From Fimihabitans intestinipullorum (lineage in GTDB: Bacteria > Bacillota_I > Bacilli_A > RF39 > UBA660): a DNA stretch of 64,000 nucleotides. Numbering within the stretch: the stretch's first letter is position 1; the number at the start of each line of letters is the position of its first letter. The DNA is taken from NCBI GenBank assembly GCA_018714965.1, contig DVML01000022.1:3245-67244 (forward strand). The letters are read 5' to 3'. The notes beneath the pieces are model-generated. The model was given only the letters and a program-made list of their open reading frames with translations, searched no databases and was not told the DNA's origin. A program made the translations under genes and the position numbers. Below are positions 40,303-47,637 of the stretch, piece after piece.

Positions 40303-40330
40303 TTGACATATATTAAAAAAAATGTATAAT
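40303..40330 (+). promoter_or_regulatory. Plus-strand promoter reading toward the 51-codon gene (antisense)
   Basis: TTGACA, 16 bases, TATAAT, in a stretch with no plus-strand gene downstream. A second possible promoter, TTGCAA-17-TATAAT, lies at 40377-40405. The AT-rich bases from 40089 to 40302 show nothing else I can identify. Confidence 0.7.
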
Positions 40331-40336
40331 ATTTCT

Positions 40337-40574
40337 CATATTATATAATTTGTTTACATTTATCAATTAAAAGTTGTTGCAAAAATAATATATAAATTAT
40401 ATAATAATATTGAATGATTAACATATATTATCATTTATTATCATTTCACTTTAGTATATTATAGTTATTTTTAACTATAATAAAAAAGAGATACACCCAA
40501 TATAGCCTGTTAGGTGTCATCTCCACAATTTGTGGTAGGCACCATAACTCTTAGTTGAGTTAGGTGTCTTTTTT
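40337..40574 (+). ncRNA. Predicted antisense RNA overlapping the 3' end of the 51-codon mRNA
   Basis: Predicted from the consensus promoter at 40303-40330 (or the one at 40377-40405) to the intrinsic terminator at 40540-40574. The last about 90 nt are complementary to the 3' end of the minus-strand mRNA, the convergent layout of Firmicute type I antitoxin RNAs. There is no coding frame. Confidence 0.55.
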
Positions 40575-40672
40575 GTCATTAGTTGTTTAAAAACTTTTCT
40601 AGTAATGCCAAGATTACTATCAAAGCTACTAAAAACTCCATTGGTCTCCTTATATATAATAAGTTGATTCAT
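40517..40672 (-). CDS. 51-residue basic peptide, candidate toxin or signal
   Basis: ATG at 40672 behind a full AAGGAGG site encodes MNQLIIYKETNGVFSSFDSN and continues through ITRKVFKQLMTKKTP to a YHKLWR end. It is basic, with no membrane helix, so unlike most type I toxins. The stop codon lies in the 3' arm of the end-pairing stem. Upstream in-frame codons exist but the SD fixes this start. Confidence 0.65.
   Translation of the reverse strand: MNQLIIYKETNGVFSSFDSNLGITRKVFKQLMTKKTPNSTKSYGAYHKLWR
40540..40574 (+). terminator. Intrinsic terminator of the antisense RNA
   Basis: CACC-A-TAACTC pairs with GAGTTA-GGTG around TTAGTT, followed by TCTTTTTT, on the plus strand and inside the minus-strand peptide gene. 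Confidence 0.75.
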
Positions 40673-40752
40673 GTGGACCACCTCCTTACATATCTTGATT
40701 GAAAAGTTATGTGGAGGCAACACCTAACTATCGGATGTATCTCATAACTAGA

Positions 40753-40781
40753 ATTATATAATTTTTTTCGACAATAATCAA
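40753..40781 (-). promoter_or_regulatory. Promoter of the 51-codon gene
   Basis: On the minus strand TTGATT, 17 bases, TATAAT. The start would fall near 40746, at or just before the first base of the 5' pairing arm. Confidence 0.75.
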
Positions 40782-40831
40782 TATATGTGATCCACATTTT
40801 GCAAAAAAATAGAGTGATATAAAGCACCGTG

Positions 40832-41527
40832 CTATAAGCTAACCGGTATATCGAGTTCTTTTCCGTTATTTAAAACAATCTTCCCCTTTGATTTCATTTT
40901 GATGTACTTTCTGTTTATGATTAACGATCTACCATATGGCTCAAAATTACTATTTAATTGTTTATTTATATCCTTTATCGATTGATAGATTGGTGCTTTT
41001 CCATGAGCGATATGTACTGAGCAATATTTTTGATTCTTTTCTTTTTCTATATATAATATTTCATCCAATTGTAATGTATATGTAATCCCTTTCGATTTGA
41101 ATTGTAATACACTATTTTCTTGAATAATATTTAACGCTTTTGAGAGAGAACGATATAGGTTCTCTTTTAATCTGTCGAACTTGTCAATATACGTTAAGCA
41201 CATAATATCATCTCCGATAATAGTGCTTTTATACTCTTCGTGGCCAGTCAAAAAAATGATTATGCTGTTGTAGTCATAATCACGTATATCGCGTGCGAGA
41301 TCTATTCCAGAATCATATCCAACATGAATATCCAAAAGGAATATTTTTCTTTTATTATTTTTTATTAAATCGTATATCTTGGAGTTAACTGATGTGAATT
41401 TATATATTTTATAATCAATATCATTATGCATCATGTATTTATCAATAAGATCACACTCTTTGTTTAAAAAATATAGTTCATCTTCCACTACAACTAACTC
41501 AACAACCGATGAGCTTATATTTTCCAT
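40832..41527 (-). CDS. Orphan LytTR response regulator (AgrA/ComE-like)
   Basis: 231 residues: a receiver domain (acidic pair VVEDE, phospho-acceptor Asp in IFLLDIHVGYDSG, FLTGHEE, and YIDKF in place of the usual KP) followed by a LytTR DNA-binding domain (DEILYIEKEKNQKYCSVHI, GRSLIINRKYIK). No histidine kinase or processing gene is nearby. It lies inside the prophage next to attR and upstream of the 51-codon gene on the same strand. SD GGGAG; a TATAAT box lies at 41551-41556 on the minus strand. Confidence 0.85.
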   Translation of the reverse strand: MENISSSVVELVVVEDELYFLNKECDLIDKYMMHNDIDYKIYKFTSVNSKIYDLIKNNKRKIFLLDIHVGYDSGIDLARDIRDYDYNSIIIFLTGHEEYKSTIIGDDIMCLTYIDKFDRLKENLYRSLSKALNIIQENSVLQFKSKGITYTLQLDEILYIEKEKNQKYCSVHIAHGKAPIYQSIKDINKQLNSNFEPYGRSLIINRKYIKMKSKGKIVLNNGKELDIPVSL

Positions 41528-41599
41528 TATTTTCCAACTCCCTATTTACATTATAACATTTTGGAGTTTGGTTTTCCACTGGAAAAAATTCCCAATTTA

Positions 41600-41632
41600 T
41601 AAGTGTACTAATTAAGAATATCCACCGGGATT
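41600..41632. other. attR of the prophage
   Basis: Core CCACC at 41622-41626; the phage arm carries AGTGTAC (41602-41608); the outer side is sleB-like coding sequence. Joined to the attL phage arm it gives a symmetric attP of about 48 bp with the central dinucleotide CC. Confidence 0.75.
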
Positions 41633-41821
41633 TTGATAAGCGACTTCGGATATCGTACGAACGTTTTTAAATGTTAAGCAATTAGAAATGCCTCTATTTA
41701 CAACGACGTTACCAACCATTAGCATACCAAGATCGCCTTCACCCACTGCTTCTGCACGCATTAATCTCGCGAGTAAATCGCGTTCTTTGCTAGTTGCTTT
41801 TATAATTGCCACATATATCAC
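41612..41821 (-). pseudogene. 5' part of the SleB/CwlJ-like cell-wall hydrolase gene
   Basis: The minus strand reads TSKERDLLARLMRAEAVGEG (with the catalytic Glu of Hydrolase_2 proteins), VGNVVVNRG and SEVAYQNPGG, then two phage-derived residues (YS) and a stop. GTG at 41812 (SD AGGTG) is the likely start. The missing C-terminal half is at 4272-4514. The family cleaves spore cortex or cell-wall glycan. Confidence 0.9.
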
Positions 41822-41868
41822 CTAGTTTATTATATGGGAAAAAGATGGATGGTTTCGTAAATTTGACA

Positions 41869-41897
41869 AAAACTTTGTATTTGCATAGAATAATGGT
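41869..41897 (+). promoter_or_regulatory. Promoter of the lipoprotein gene
   Basis: TTGACA, 17 bases, TAGAAT, about 20 bases before the ATG of the lipoprotein. Confidence 0.75.
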
Positions 41898-41915
41898 ACT
41901 AATGGAGATGGTATT

Positions 41916-42647
41916 ATGATTAAAAGATTAGATGTAAAAAAAGTAGGATTAGGTTTGTTTTTGGGAGTCAGTTTATGTATTAGCGGATGTGGTTCGAAAG
42001 GTGATGAAGCAAAGATATCACAGTCAAATGCGAGCGAGAATACACAAGAGGTAGATGATCAAGTAAGTCAAAAATCTCAAGAAGATACACTAACTCCGCA
42101 AGAGCAACAACAACTCTTATCAGGAGAAACTAATATTCAAACAGAATCAGATGTAGCTACCTATTACGAAAGTGTCAAAAACACGTTGCAAGAATATATT
42201 AATAAAGAAAATGCTCAAAAAGCATTACAGGCAGGTGAAGACGTGTTAAAAAAAGGTGCTAAATTTTTAGTTGGTACAGAACCAATCGGTGGTTATTATA
42301 TTAGTGATTTGTCAGAAGAGACGAAAGAACGTTTTATCAACACTTTTGATACCATTGATTCTATGGTGGAACAAAAATTCCCAAATTATAAAGAACGAGT
42401 GTCTAATGCGACTTCTCAGTTGATTGACAAGGGAAAAGAAAAAGCAAATGAATTTAAAGATTATGCACGTAGAAAATTAGAGGAAAATTTGACGGAAGAA
42501 CAATTGCAATCATTAGATGATGCTGTCGAAAAAGGAAAAACGACCTATTCAGAAGCGAAAGATTATGTTACAGAAAAGGGAAGCCAGTTTTCTGACTGGT
42601 TGAAAGAGAAAAAAGACGATGTAAAGCAGAAAATAATAGAATGGTAA
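41916..42647 (+). CDS. Lipoprotein with a helical C-terminal domain
   Basis: 243 residues; signal peptide with lipobox ISGC (Cys about 25), a Ser/Gln-rich linker, then long amphipathic helices (EKANEFKDYARRKLEENL, KDYVTEKGSQFSDWLKEKKD) resembling apolipoprotein/LEA-type repeats. It is anchored outside the membrane. Function unknown. Confidence 0.8.
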   Translation: MIKRLDVKKVGLGLFLGVSLCISGCGSKGDEAKISQSNASENTQEVDDQVSQKSQEDTLTPQEQQQLLSGETNIQTESDVATYYESVKNTLQEYINKENAQKALQAGEDVLKKGAKFLVGTEPIGGYYISDLSEETKERFINTFDTIDSMVEQKFPNYKERVSNATSQLIDKGKEKANEFKDYARRKLEENLTEEQLQSLDDAVEKGKTTYSEAKDYVTEKGSQFSDWLKEKKDDVKQKIIEW

Positions 42648-42719
42648 AGAGAACTGTTCAAAAGATAAAAACTATAGTATAATAAAAATAGAAAATAGAT
42701 GTTAAAGGAGTATCAGAGT

Positions 42720-42902
42720 GTGAAGAAAAAAAGGCGAGCATTGATAGGTATCGTAATTGGAATTTTGATGGTCCTTTTAGGTATCTTTTTACTAAATGAC
42801 TATAGTTTTCCGTTGATAGGAATGGCGCTAGTGATTATAGCTCTTTCTCTCAGAAGTTTTGCAATTACAACAGATTTATTTCGTATCGATAAAAAACCTT
42901 AA
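42720..42902 (+). CDS. Small membrane protein
   Basis: 60 residues from GTG 42720 (SD AAAGGAG) with two membrane helices (LIGIVIGILMVLLGIFLL, PLIGMALVIIALSL). A TATAAT box lies at 42679-42684. Function unknown. Confidence 0.65.
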   Translation: MKKKRRALIGIVIGILMVLLGIFLLNDYSFPLIGMALVIIALSLRSFAITTDLFRIDKKP

Positions 42903-42916
42903 TATAGGTTTTTTTG
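42892..42916 (+). terminator. Terminator
   Basis: AAAAACCT-TAATAT-AGGTTTTTTT overlapping the end of the small membrane protein gene. Confidence 0.85.
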
Positions 42917-42965
42917 CATCTTTTTTATAATATGTTATAATAGCTAGTACGAAAGAAGGGATATT

Positions 42966-43523
42966 ATGGTTTGTCCAAATTGTCAGCAGCAGATTAACGT
43001 TGATGATATCGTTTGTCCTTATTGCGGGTTAAAGTTAAAATTAACTAAAAGACAAAATGACTGGGTGGCAACTGTTACACCAAGATTTGAATTTGTTTAT
43101 GAACTTGTTCCGACAATTCAAGGTATATTAATTTTCATTATGACATGGATTGTGGGAAACTTGGTATGTGAATATTTTGATTATCCTATACAATATGTTA
43201 TATATGCTATGATGTTCTTGTTCCTTGTATACATTGCTGGAATCGTTTTTCGATTTTTTCATCGTAAAGCGATGAAATATGAGATTTACGAAGATAGCGT
43301 CCTTTTTATCGATAATTTTTTACAACATCGTGAATACAAATTGGAATATGAAAATGTTATGGATGTAGAGCATTCCCAGACGTTTTTGCAACGGATTTTC
43401 CATATTGGGACGATTCGAATTTATGCAGATCGGTCAATATGTAAGGGATTAGCGCTGTATTCTATTCCAAATAGTCAAACTTTATATAAAAATTTGAAAA
43501 CATTAATTAAAAATGCAAAATAA
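42966..43523 (+). CDS. Zinc-ribbon membrane protein with a PH-like domain
   Basis: 185 residues: a zinc ribbon (CPNCQQ and CPYCGLK, residues 3-21), two membrane helices (about 50-95) and a bacterial PH-type (bPH_2) domain with MKYEIYEDSVLFIDNF and DVEHSQTFLQRIFHIGTI. Role unknown, probably a membrane-bound scaffold or stress protein. Confidence 0.75.
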   Translation: MVCPNCQQQINVDDIVCPYCGLKLKLTKRQNDWVATVTPRFEFVYELVPTIQGILIFIMTWIVGNLVCEYFDYPIQYVIYAMMFLFLVYIAGIVFRFFHRKAMKYEIYEDSVLFIDNFLQHREYKLEYENVMDVEHSQTFLQRIFHIGTIRIYADRSICKGLALYSIPNSQTLYKNLKTLIKNAK

Positions 43524-43543
43524 CATACGAAAGTATGTTTTTT
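43522..43543 (+). terminator. Terminator
   Basis: AACATAC-GAAA-GTATGTT followed by T residues. Confidence 0.85.
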
Positions 43544-43580
43544 TATTGACTTTTTCAAGTTTATTGACATATAATGGAAT

Positions 43581-43600
43581 ATATGAGCGAATATTCATAT
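43581..43600. promoter_or_regulatory. CadC/ArsR-type operator
   Basis: ATATGA-GCGAATAT-TCATAT, an imperfect 20-bp palindrome of the ATGA...TTCAT type used by CadC/SmtB repressors, directly after a TATAAT box (43570-43575) and before the repressor gene. Predicted autoregulatory site released by Cd, Zn or Pb. Confidence 0.75.
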
Positions 43601-43614
43601 GAAAGGAGACTAAT

Positions 43615-43980
43615 ATGAGAGATAAATGTGAAGTAACACTCGTTCATCCAGAAGTTGTTCAAAGGGTGGAACGACAATTAGAGTCACGTGAAAAAATATA
43701 CGGTTTGGCCATTTTTTTTAAAGCGTTTGCAGATGAGACAAGATTGCGAATTATGAACGCACTTTTATATGACACATTATGCGTATGTGATTTGGCACAA
43801 TTATTAAATATGACGCAATCTGCAATTTCTCACCAATTACAATATTTACGTCAGATGAATTTTGTTGTGTCACAAAAAGTTGGAAAAGTTGTATATTACC
43901 GATTAGCAGATGATCATATTGAACAAATTATAAAAGTAGGATTAGAACACATAGAGGAAGGAGGAAAATATGAAAAATAA
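43615..43980 (+). CDS. ArsR/SmtB-family metal repressor (CadC-like)
   Basis: 121 residues. Winged helix with the alpha-3 metal motif LCVCDLA, recognition helix TQSAISHQLQYLR and a Cys near the N-terminus (DKCEV), the ligands of the CadC soft-metal site. The alpha-5 DDHIEQIIKVGLEHI offers a zinc site. It represses this operon until metal binds, and overlaps the ATPase gene by 11 bases. Confidence 0.9.
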   Translation: MRDKCEVTLVHPEVVQRVERQLESREKIYGLAIFFKAFADETRLRIMNALLYDTLCVCDLAQLLNMTQSAISHQLQYLRQMNFVVSQKVGKVVYYRLADDHIEQIIKVGLEHIEEGGKYEK

Positions 43981-45790
43981 ACAATTGTTACGTATTTTGA
44001 TCAGTGCTATATTTTTCGCTTTGGGATTCATTTTAGGTTCTTTTGATACGATCAGTTTTATTTGTTTTATTATTAGTTACTTGGTTATAGGATATGATAT
44101 TTTATGGAAAGCTATAAAGAATTGTTTTCATTTAGAATTGTTTGACGAAGCATTTTTGATGACGATCGCGACGATTGGAGCATTTTGCATTGGTGAATTT
44201 CCCGAAGGTGTAGCAGTTATGTTATTTTTTCAAATTGGAGAATATATTCAGGATATTGCAATGAACCGTTCACGGAAATCGATTACACATTTGATGGAAT
44301 TAAAAGTGGATATGGCAACTGTCGTTCGTGGTGGGAATGAGAAAAATGTCGCTGCTGAAGAAGTGAAAATAGACGAAGTTATCGTAGTAAGACCTGGTGA
44401 AAAAATACCGTTAGATGGTGTGGTTTTAGAAGGTAGTAGTAATTTGGATACGATGAGTTTAACTGGAGAATCAAAACCACTATCGGTTCGTGAAAATGAT
44501 GTTGTATTAAGTGGTGGTATCAATATGGATCGTTTATTAAAAATTAAAGTGACGAGTACATTTGAAAATTCGACAGTATCGAAAATTCTGAAAATGATGG
44601 AAGAAATTGATCAAAATAAAGCTACGACGGAAAAGTTTATTACACGTTTTTCAAAAGTTTATACGCCGATTGTTGTCATATTAGCTCTTTTCTTAGCAAT
44701 CGTGCCATCTATTATAGTTGGAAATCCGAGTGAGTGGGTTTATCGAGCTTTGGTATTTTTAGTTATCTCATGTCCGTGTGCTCTTGTCTTATCTATTCCA
44801 TTAGGATTCTTTTGTGGAATAGGAAAATCTAGCAAATATGGAATTCTCGTTAAAAATAGTGAAGCGATGGAAAAAATTTCTAAAATTGATACCATTGTCT
44901 TTGATAAAACAGGTACTTTGACAGAAGGAAAATTTAAAGTAAATCAGATACGTTCAGAATTTTTGAAAGAATCAGAATTGTTAAAGATTGCGGCTTATGC
45001 AGAATATTATTCAAATCATCCGATCGCTCTATCGATTAAACAAGTGTATCGTGATGAAATAGATGAATCACAAATTTCTGATTATCAAGAAGTACCAGGA
45101 CAAGGGATTAAAGTAAAAATTGGATCTGATGAGGTATTAGCTGGAAACGAGGAAATGTTGAAAAAAGCTAATCTTCCTATACCGGAAGAGGATGCGATCG
45201 GTACAATTGTATATTTTGTAATCAATGGAAAGTATGTTGGAAATATTTTGATTTCAGATGAAATTAAAGAGGATAGTTATTCTTTGGTTGAAAAGTTAAA
45301 ACAAGTAGGCGTACAACATTTTGCAGTGTTATCTGGAGATCATGAATCAATTGTATCTAGTGTTTGTAAAAAATTAGGAATCGCAGAATATCACAGTAGA
45401 TTACTTCCGATCGATAAGGTGGAATATTTAAAGAAGTTAGAGAAAACGTCGAAAAATCCTGTTGCGTTTGTAGGAGATGGAATGAATGATGCTTTAGTTT
45501 TAGCGAGTGCAGATGTAGGAATTTCTCTTGGTGGAATCGGAAGTGATGCAGCAATTGAAGCGAGTGATATGGTTTTAATGAATGATCGTATCTCTTTGAT
45601 TGCAAAAGCAATTCAGATTTCAAAGAAAACGCAGAACATCATATGGCAAAATATCATTTTTGCAATTTCTATAAAAGTATTGGTTTTAATTCTGGGAAGT
45701 TTAGGTATTGCCAATATTTGGAGTGCAGTCTTCTCTGATGTAGGAGTTACTGTATTAGCTATTATGAATTCGATTCGCATTTTAAAATAA
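43970..45790 (+). CDS. P1B-type metal-exporting ATPase (CadA/ZntA-like)
   Basis: 606 residues. Membrane CPC motif (VISCPCALVLSIPLGF), TGES loop, phosphorylation site DKTGTLTEG, HP motif (SNHPIALS) and hinge GDGMNDALVL are all present. The N-terminal HMA metal-binding domain of many CadA proteins is missing. It pumps Cd, Zn or Pb out using ATP. Operon with its repressor. Confidence 0.93.
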   Translation: MKNKQLLRILISAIFFALGFILGSFDTISFICFIISYLVIGYDILWKAIKNCFHLELFDEAFLMTIATIGAFCIGEFPEGVAVMLFFQIGEYIQDIAMNRSRKSITHLMELKVDMATVVRGGNEKNVAAEEVKIDEVIVVRPGEKIPLDGVVLEGSSNLDTMSLTGESKPLSVRENDVVLSGGINMDRLLKIKVTSTFENSTVSKILKMMEEIDQNKATTEKFITRFSKVYTPIVVILALFLAIVPSIIVGNPSEWVYRALVFLVISCPCALVLSIPLGFFCGIGKSSKYGILVKNSEAMEKISKIDTIVFDKTGTLTEGKFKVNQIRSEFLKESELLKIAAYAEYYSNHPIALSIKQVYRDEIDESQISDYQEVPGQGIKVKIGSDEVLAGNEEMLKKANLPIPEEDAIGTIVYFVINGKYVGNILISDEIKEDSYSLVEKLKQVGVQHFAVLSGDHESIVSSVCKKLGIAEYHSRLLPIDKVEYLKKLEKTSKNPVAFVGDGMNDALVLASADVGISLGGIGSDAAIEASDMVLMNDRISLIAKAIQISKKTQNIIWQNIIFAISIKVLVLILGSLGIANIWSAVFSDVGVTVLAIMNSIRILK

Positions 45791-45817
45791 AGAATATAGA
45801 AATATATTCTTTTTTTC
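45791..45817 (+). terminator. Terminator of the metal efflux operon
   Basis: AGAATATA-GAAA-TATATTCT followed by T residues. Confidence 0.85.
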
Positions 45818-45858
45818 ATATTTTGGGAGGTTGTACATAAGTTATTGTGAGGGGTTAT

Positions 45859-46710
45859 ATGGATTGTATTATTTTAATAATAAAAGGATTTGTCATTGGT
45901 ATAGCTAAAATTATTCCAGGGGTGAGTGGAGCTTTGCTTGCCATTTCATTAGGATTATACGAAAAAGCAATGGATGCCCTCGCACACTTTTGGAAACATC
46001 CGAAACGATATTTACCTTTTTTGTTCTGCCTTGGATTCGGAATTATATTAGCGATTGTCTTTGGAAGTCATGCAATTAAATTTTTGCTCCACCATTGGTA
46101 TTTACCGACGATGTTATTCTTTATTGGTTTGATGGCTGGTGGCTTTCCGTCTTTTTATCGAGCAATATCACATAAGGCATCACAAAAAAAATACATCTTT
46201 ATCGTTGTATTATCTTTCTTATTAGTGCTCTTTTTTTCATTTCAGTTTCGATATGTATCAGAAAAGACTTTAGAAAACGTCAGTTGGGGTTGGCTATTTT
46301 TCATGGGATTGTTGGAAATGGCTACGACGATTATTCCGGGAATTAGTGGTACGGCTATTTTTATGTTATTAGGTTCGTACTCTTTGATATTGGAATTGTT
46401 TTCTATGTTGAGTTCTCTATCGTTAATGGGGCAGTATTTATCTCTTTATATTCCGTTTGGAGTCGGTATTATTTTGGGGTTATTTCTTGTTGCAAAAAGT
46501 ATGGATTATTTATTCCGACATCATTATTATGGAAGCCATTTTGCTATTTTAGGATTATCGCTTGGTTCTGTTATTACGTTATTTATTCAAACATTTCAAA
46601 GAAATTATTCTGTCATCGAAGTTTTACTATCGTTAGTGTTACTTGTTTTAGGCTATCGGATTGCACAATTTTTTCCGGAATCTAATCATAATGAAAATTT
46701 AGACTCATAA
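45859..46710 (+). CDS. DUF368 membrane protein (undecaprenyl phosphate translocase family)
   Basis: 283 residues with about eight membrane helices and two copies of the family signature: AKIIPGVSGALLAISLG (N-half) and TTIIPGISGTAIFMLLG (C-half). DUF368/PopT proteins help recycle undecaprenyl phosphate across the membrane for cell-wall synthesis. ATG 45859 fits the GAGGGG site; a GTG at 45847 is less likely. Confidence 0.88.
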   Translation: MDCIILIIKGFVIGIAKIIPGVSGALLAISLGLYEKAMDALAHFWKHPKRYLPFLFCLGFGIILAIVFGSHAIKFLLHHWYLPTMLFFIGLMAGGFPSFYRAISHKASQKKYIFIVVLSFLLVLFFSFQFRYVSEKTLENVSWGWLFFMGLLEMATTIIPGISGTAIFMLLGSYSLILELFSMLSSLSLMGQYLSLYIPFGVGIILGLFLVAKSMDYLFRHHYYGSHFAILGLSLGSVITLFIQTFQRNYSVIEVLLSLVLLVLGYRIAQFFPESNHNENLDS

Positions 46711-46730
46711 GATAAATTAGAGGTGATGAT

Positions 46731-47072
46731 ATGGAGAAGAAATTACCCAAAGTATATGCTAATAAAATTGACAAGGATGTTAAAAATAATAAGCGAGTAT
46801 ATTATTCTTCTTTTGACGAGAAAAAAGAGGATGTTCGCTCTGCTACTACGGTAGATATAAATCGACCAAACTTAGATGGTAAAACGGTTCCACAAAAATT
46901 ATATGCAATTTTTCATGGACCTAACTATGTCTATAAAGCAGATGTAACTTTGAGAATCAAAGGTAGAGACATAAATAAAAAAATTATAGGTTACAACGCC
47001 CAAAATATTATCACGGTCGATAATGATGTGATTCCGATTGCAGATATTGAAGATATTTATTTTTCTTCATAA
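46731..47072 (+). CDS. Conserved protein of unknown function
   Basis: 113 residues, soluble, beta-rich in the second half (PQKLYAIFHGPNYVYKADV, GYNAQNIITVDNDVIPIADI). Follows the DUF368 gene by 20 bases with a GAGGTGAT site, so probably cotranscribed. No family recognised. Confidence 0.7.
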   Translation: MEKKLPKVYANKIDKDVKNNKRVYYSSFDEKKEDVRSATTVDINRPNLDGKTVPQKLYAIFHGPNYVYKADVTLRIKGRDINKKIIGYNAQNIITVDNDVIPIADIEDIYFSS

Positions 47073-47098
47073 AAAAAGCAGAACTTCTGCTTTTTCTT
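47071..47098. terminator. Bidirectional terminator
   Basis: AAAAAAAGCAGAA-CTTCTGCTTTTTC between the convergent unknown gene and the coat gene. Confidence 0.85.
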
Positions 47099-47539
47099 TT
47101 AAATTCCTTCGACAAATGTATCTTGAAGACAACGAATCACGCAACAGCAATTTAAATCCATTGTAAAGAAAGAATTTGTTGTGACGTATGGTGTGATTGC
47201 GGCTTGTGTTGTATCTGGATTTGGAGCTAATACTCTGAATGTGGCGCAACATCCGTCTACTTTTTCTACTCTGAATACAGATGAACATGTTACTCCTGCT
47301 GTTCCGCACGGATCATCTGTCTTAGTTGTTGGCATTGACCATGCTACGCCGTTTCCACAGCATGTATATAGCATGATAGGACGGGTATTGCATCGTACTG
47401 TCGTTGTTCCACATCCTAAGAAGCCACGATCACATGTATCTAAACAAGTATTAGGACATTCTGCATTGTTTTGTAGAATGTTGATTACTGTTAAGATTTC
47501 TGAGATGCAGCAAGTATCGTCTTTTTGATTATTACACAT
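47099..47539 (-). CDS. Spore coat protein of the CotY/CotZ family
   Basis: 146 residues from ATG 47539 (SD AAGGGGTGG). Cys-rich (about 18 Cys): the N-terminal segment SEILTVINILQNNAECPNTC and TRPIMLYTCCG, and the C-terminal MDLNCCCVIRCLQD match the CotY/CotZ/ExsY crust proteins that form disulphide-linked outer coat layers. It marks the host as a spore former and should be transcribed in the mother cell late in sporulation. Confidence 0.85.
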   Translation of the reverse strand: MCNNQKDDTCCISEILTVINILQNNAECPNTCLDTCDRGFLGCGTTTVRCNTRPIMLYTCCGNGVAWSMPTTKTDDPCGTAGVTCSSVFRVEKVDGCCATFRVLAPNPDTTQAAITPYVTTNSFFTMDLNCCCVIRCLQDTFVEGI

Positions 47540-47637
47540 ATAATCCACCCCTTCATATATTTTTCAATATACTATATGAAACGATTAAGATATTGGTGTG
47601 CACAAAAGCCCCGTATCGACGAAGAAAGAGGTAAAAA

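Larger units (their letters stand above)
40482..40746 (-). other. Predicted mRNA with 5'-3' end pairing (type I toxin-like fold)
   Basis: The 5' arm (40743-40711) begins GAGATACATCC and holds GTTAGGTGT and CTCCAC. The 3' arm (40526-40488) holds GTGGAG, ACACCTAAC and GGGTGTATCTC, then six T. Eight, nine and six base-pair blocks align in order with small internal loops. The 5' CCTCC (40717-40713) could instead pair with the SD GGAGG (40685-40681), so two folds compete. Confidence 0.65.
4510..41626. mobile_element. Prophage (about 37 kb, podovirus-like gene set)
   Basis: The boundaries are the CCACC att cores. The content is complete for a temperate phage: integrase, immunity region, replication/recombination genes, terminase, portal, scaffold, capsid, tail proteins, holins and endolysin. 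There is no tape-measure or tail-tube gene, and a giant ejection-type protein is present, so a short tail is inferred. I saw no obvious inactivating lesion in essential phage genes. Confidence 0.9.

Noticed and set aside
40482..40746. MITE or small IS explained by the flanking inverted repeats
   Set aside because: The arms coincide with the predicted transcript start and with the T tract of the terminator, and no target duplication is visible, so an RNA role fits better; a MITE origin is not fully excluded.
47181..47528. 115-residue plus-strand frame over the coat gene
   Set aside because: It is a shadow of the Cys-rich CotY/CotZ-like gene on the minus strand, which has a ribosome site and clear homology features.
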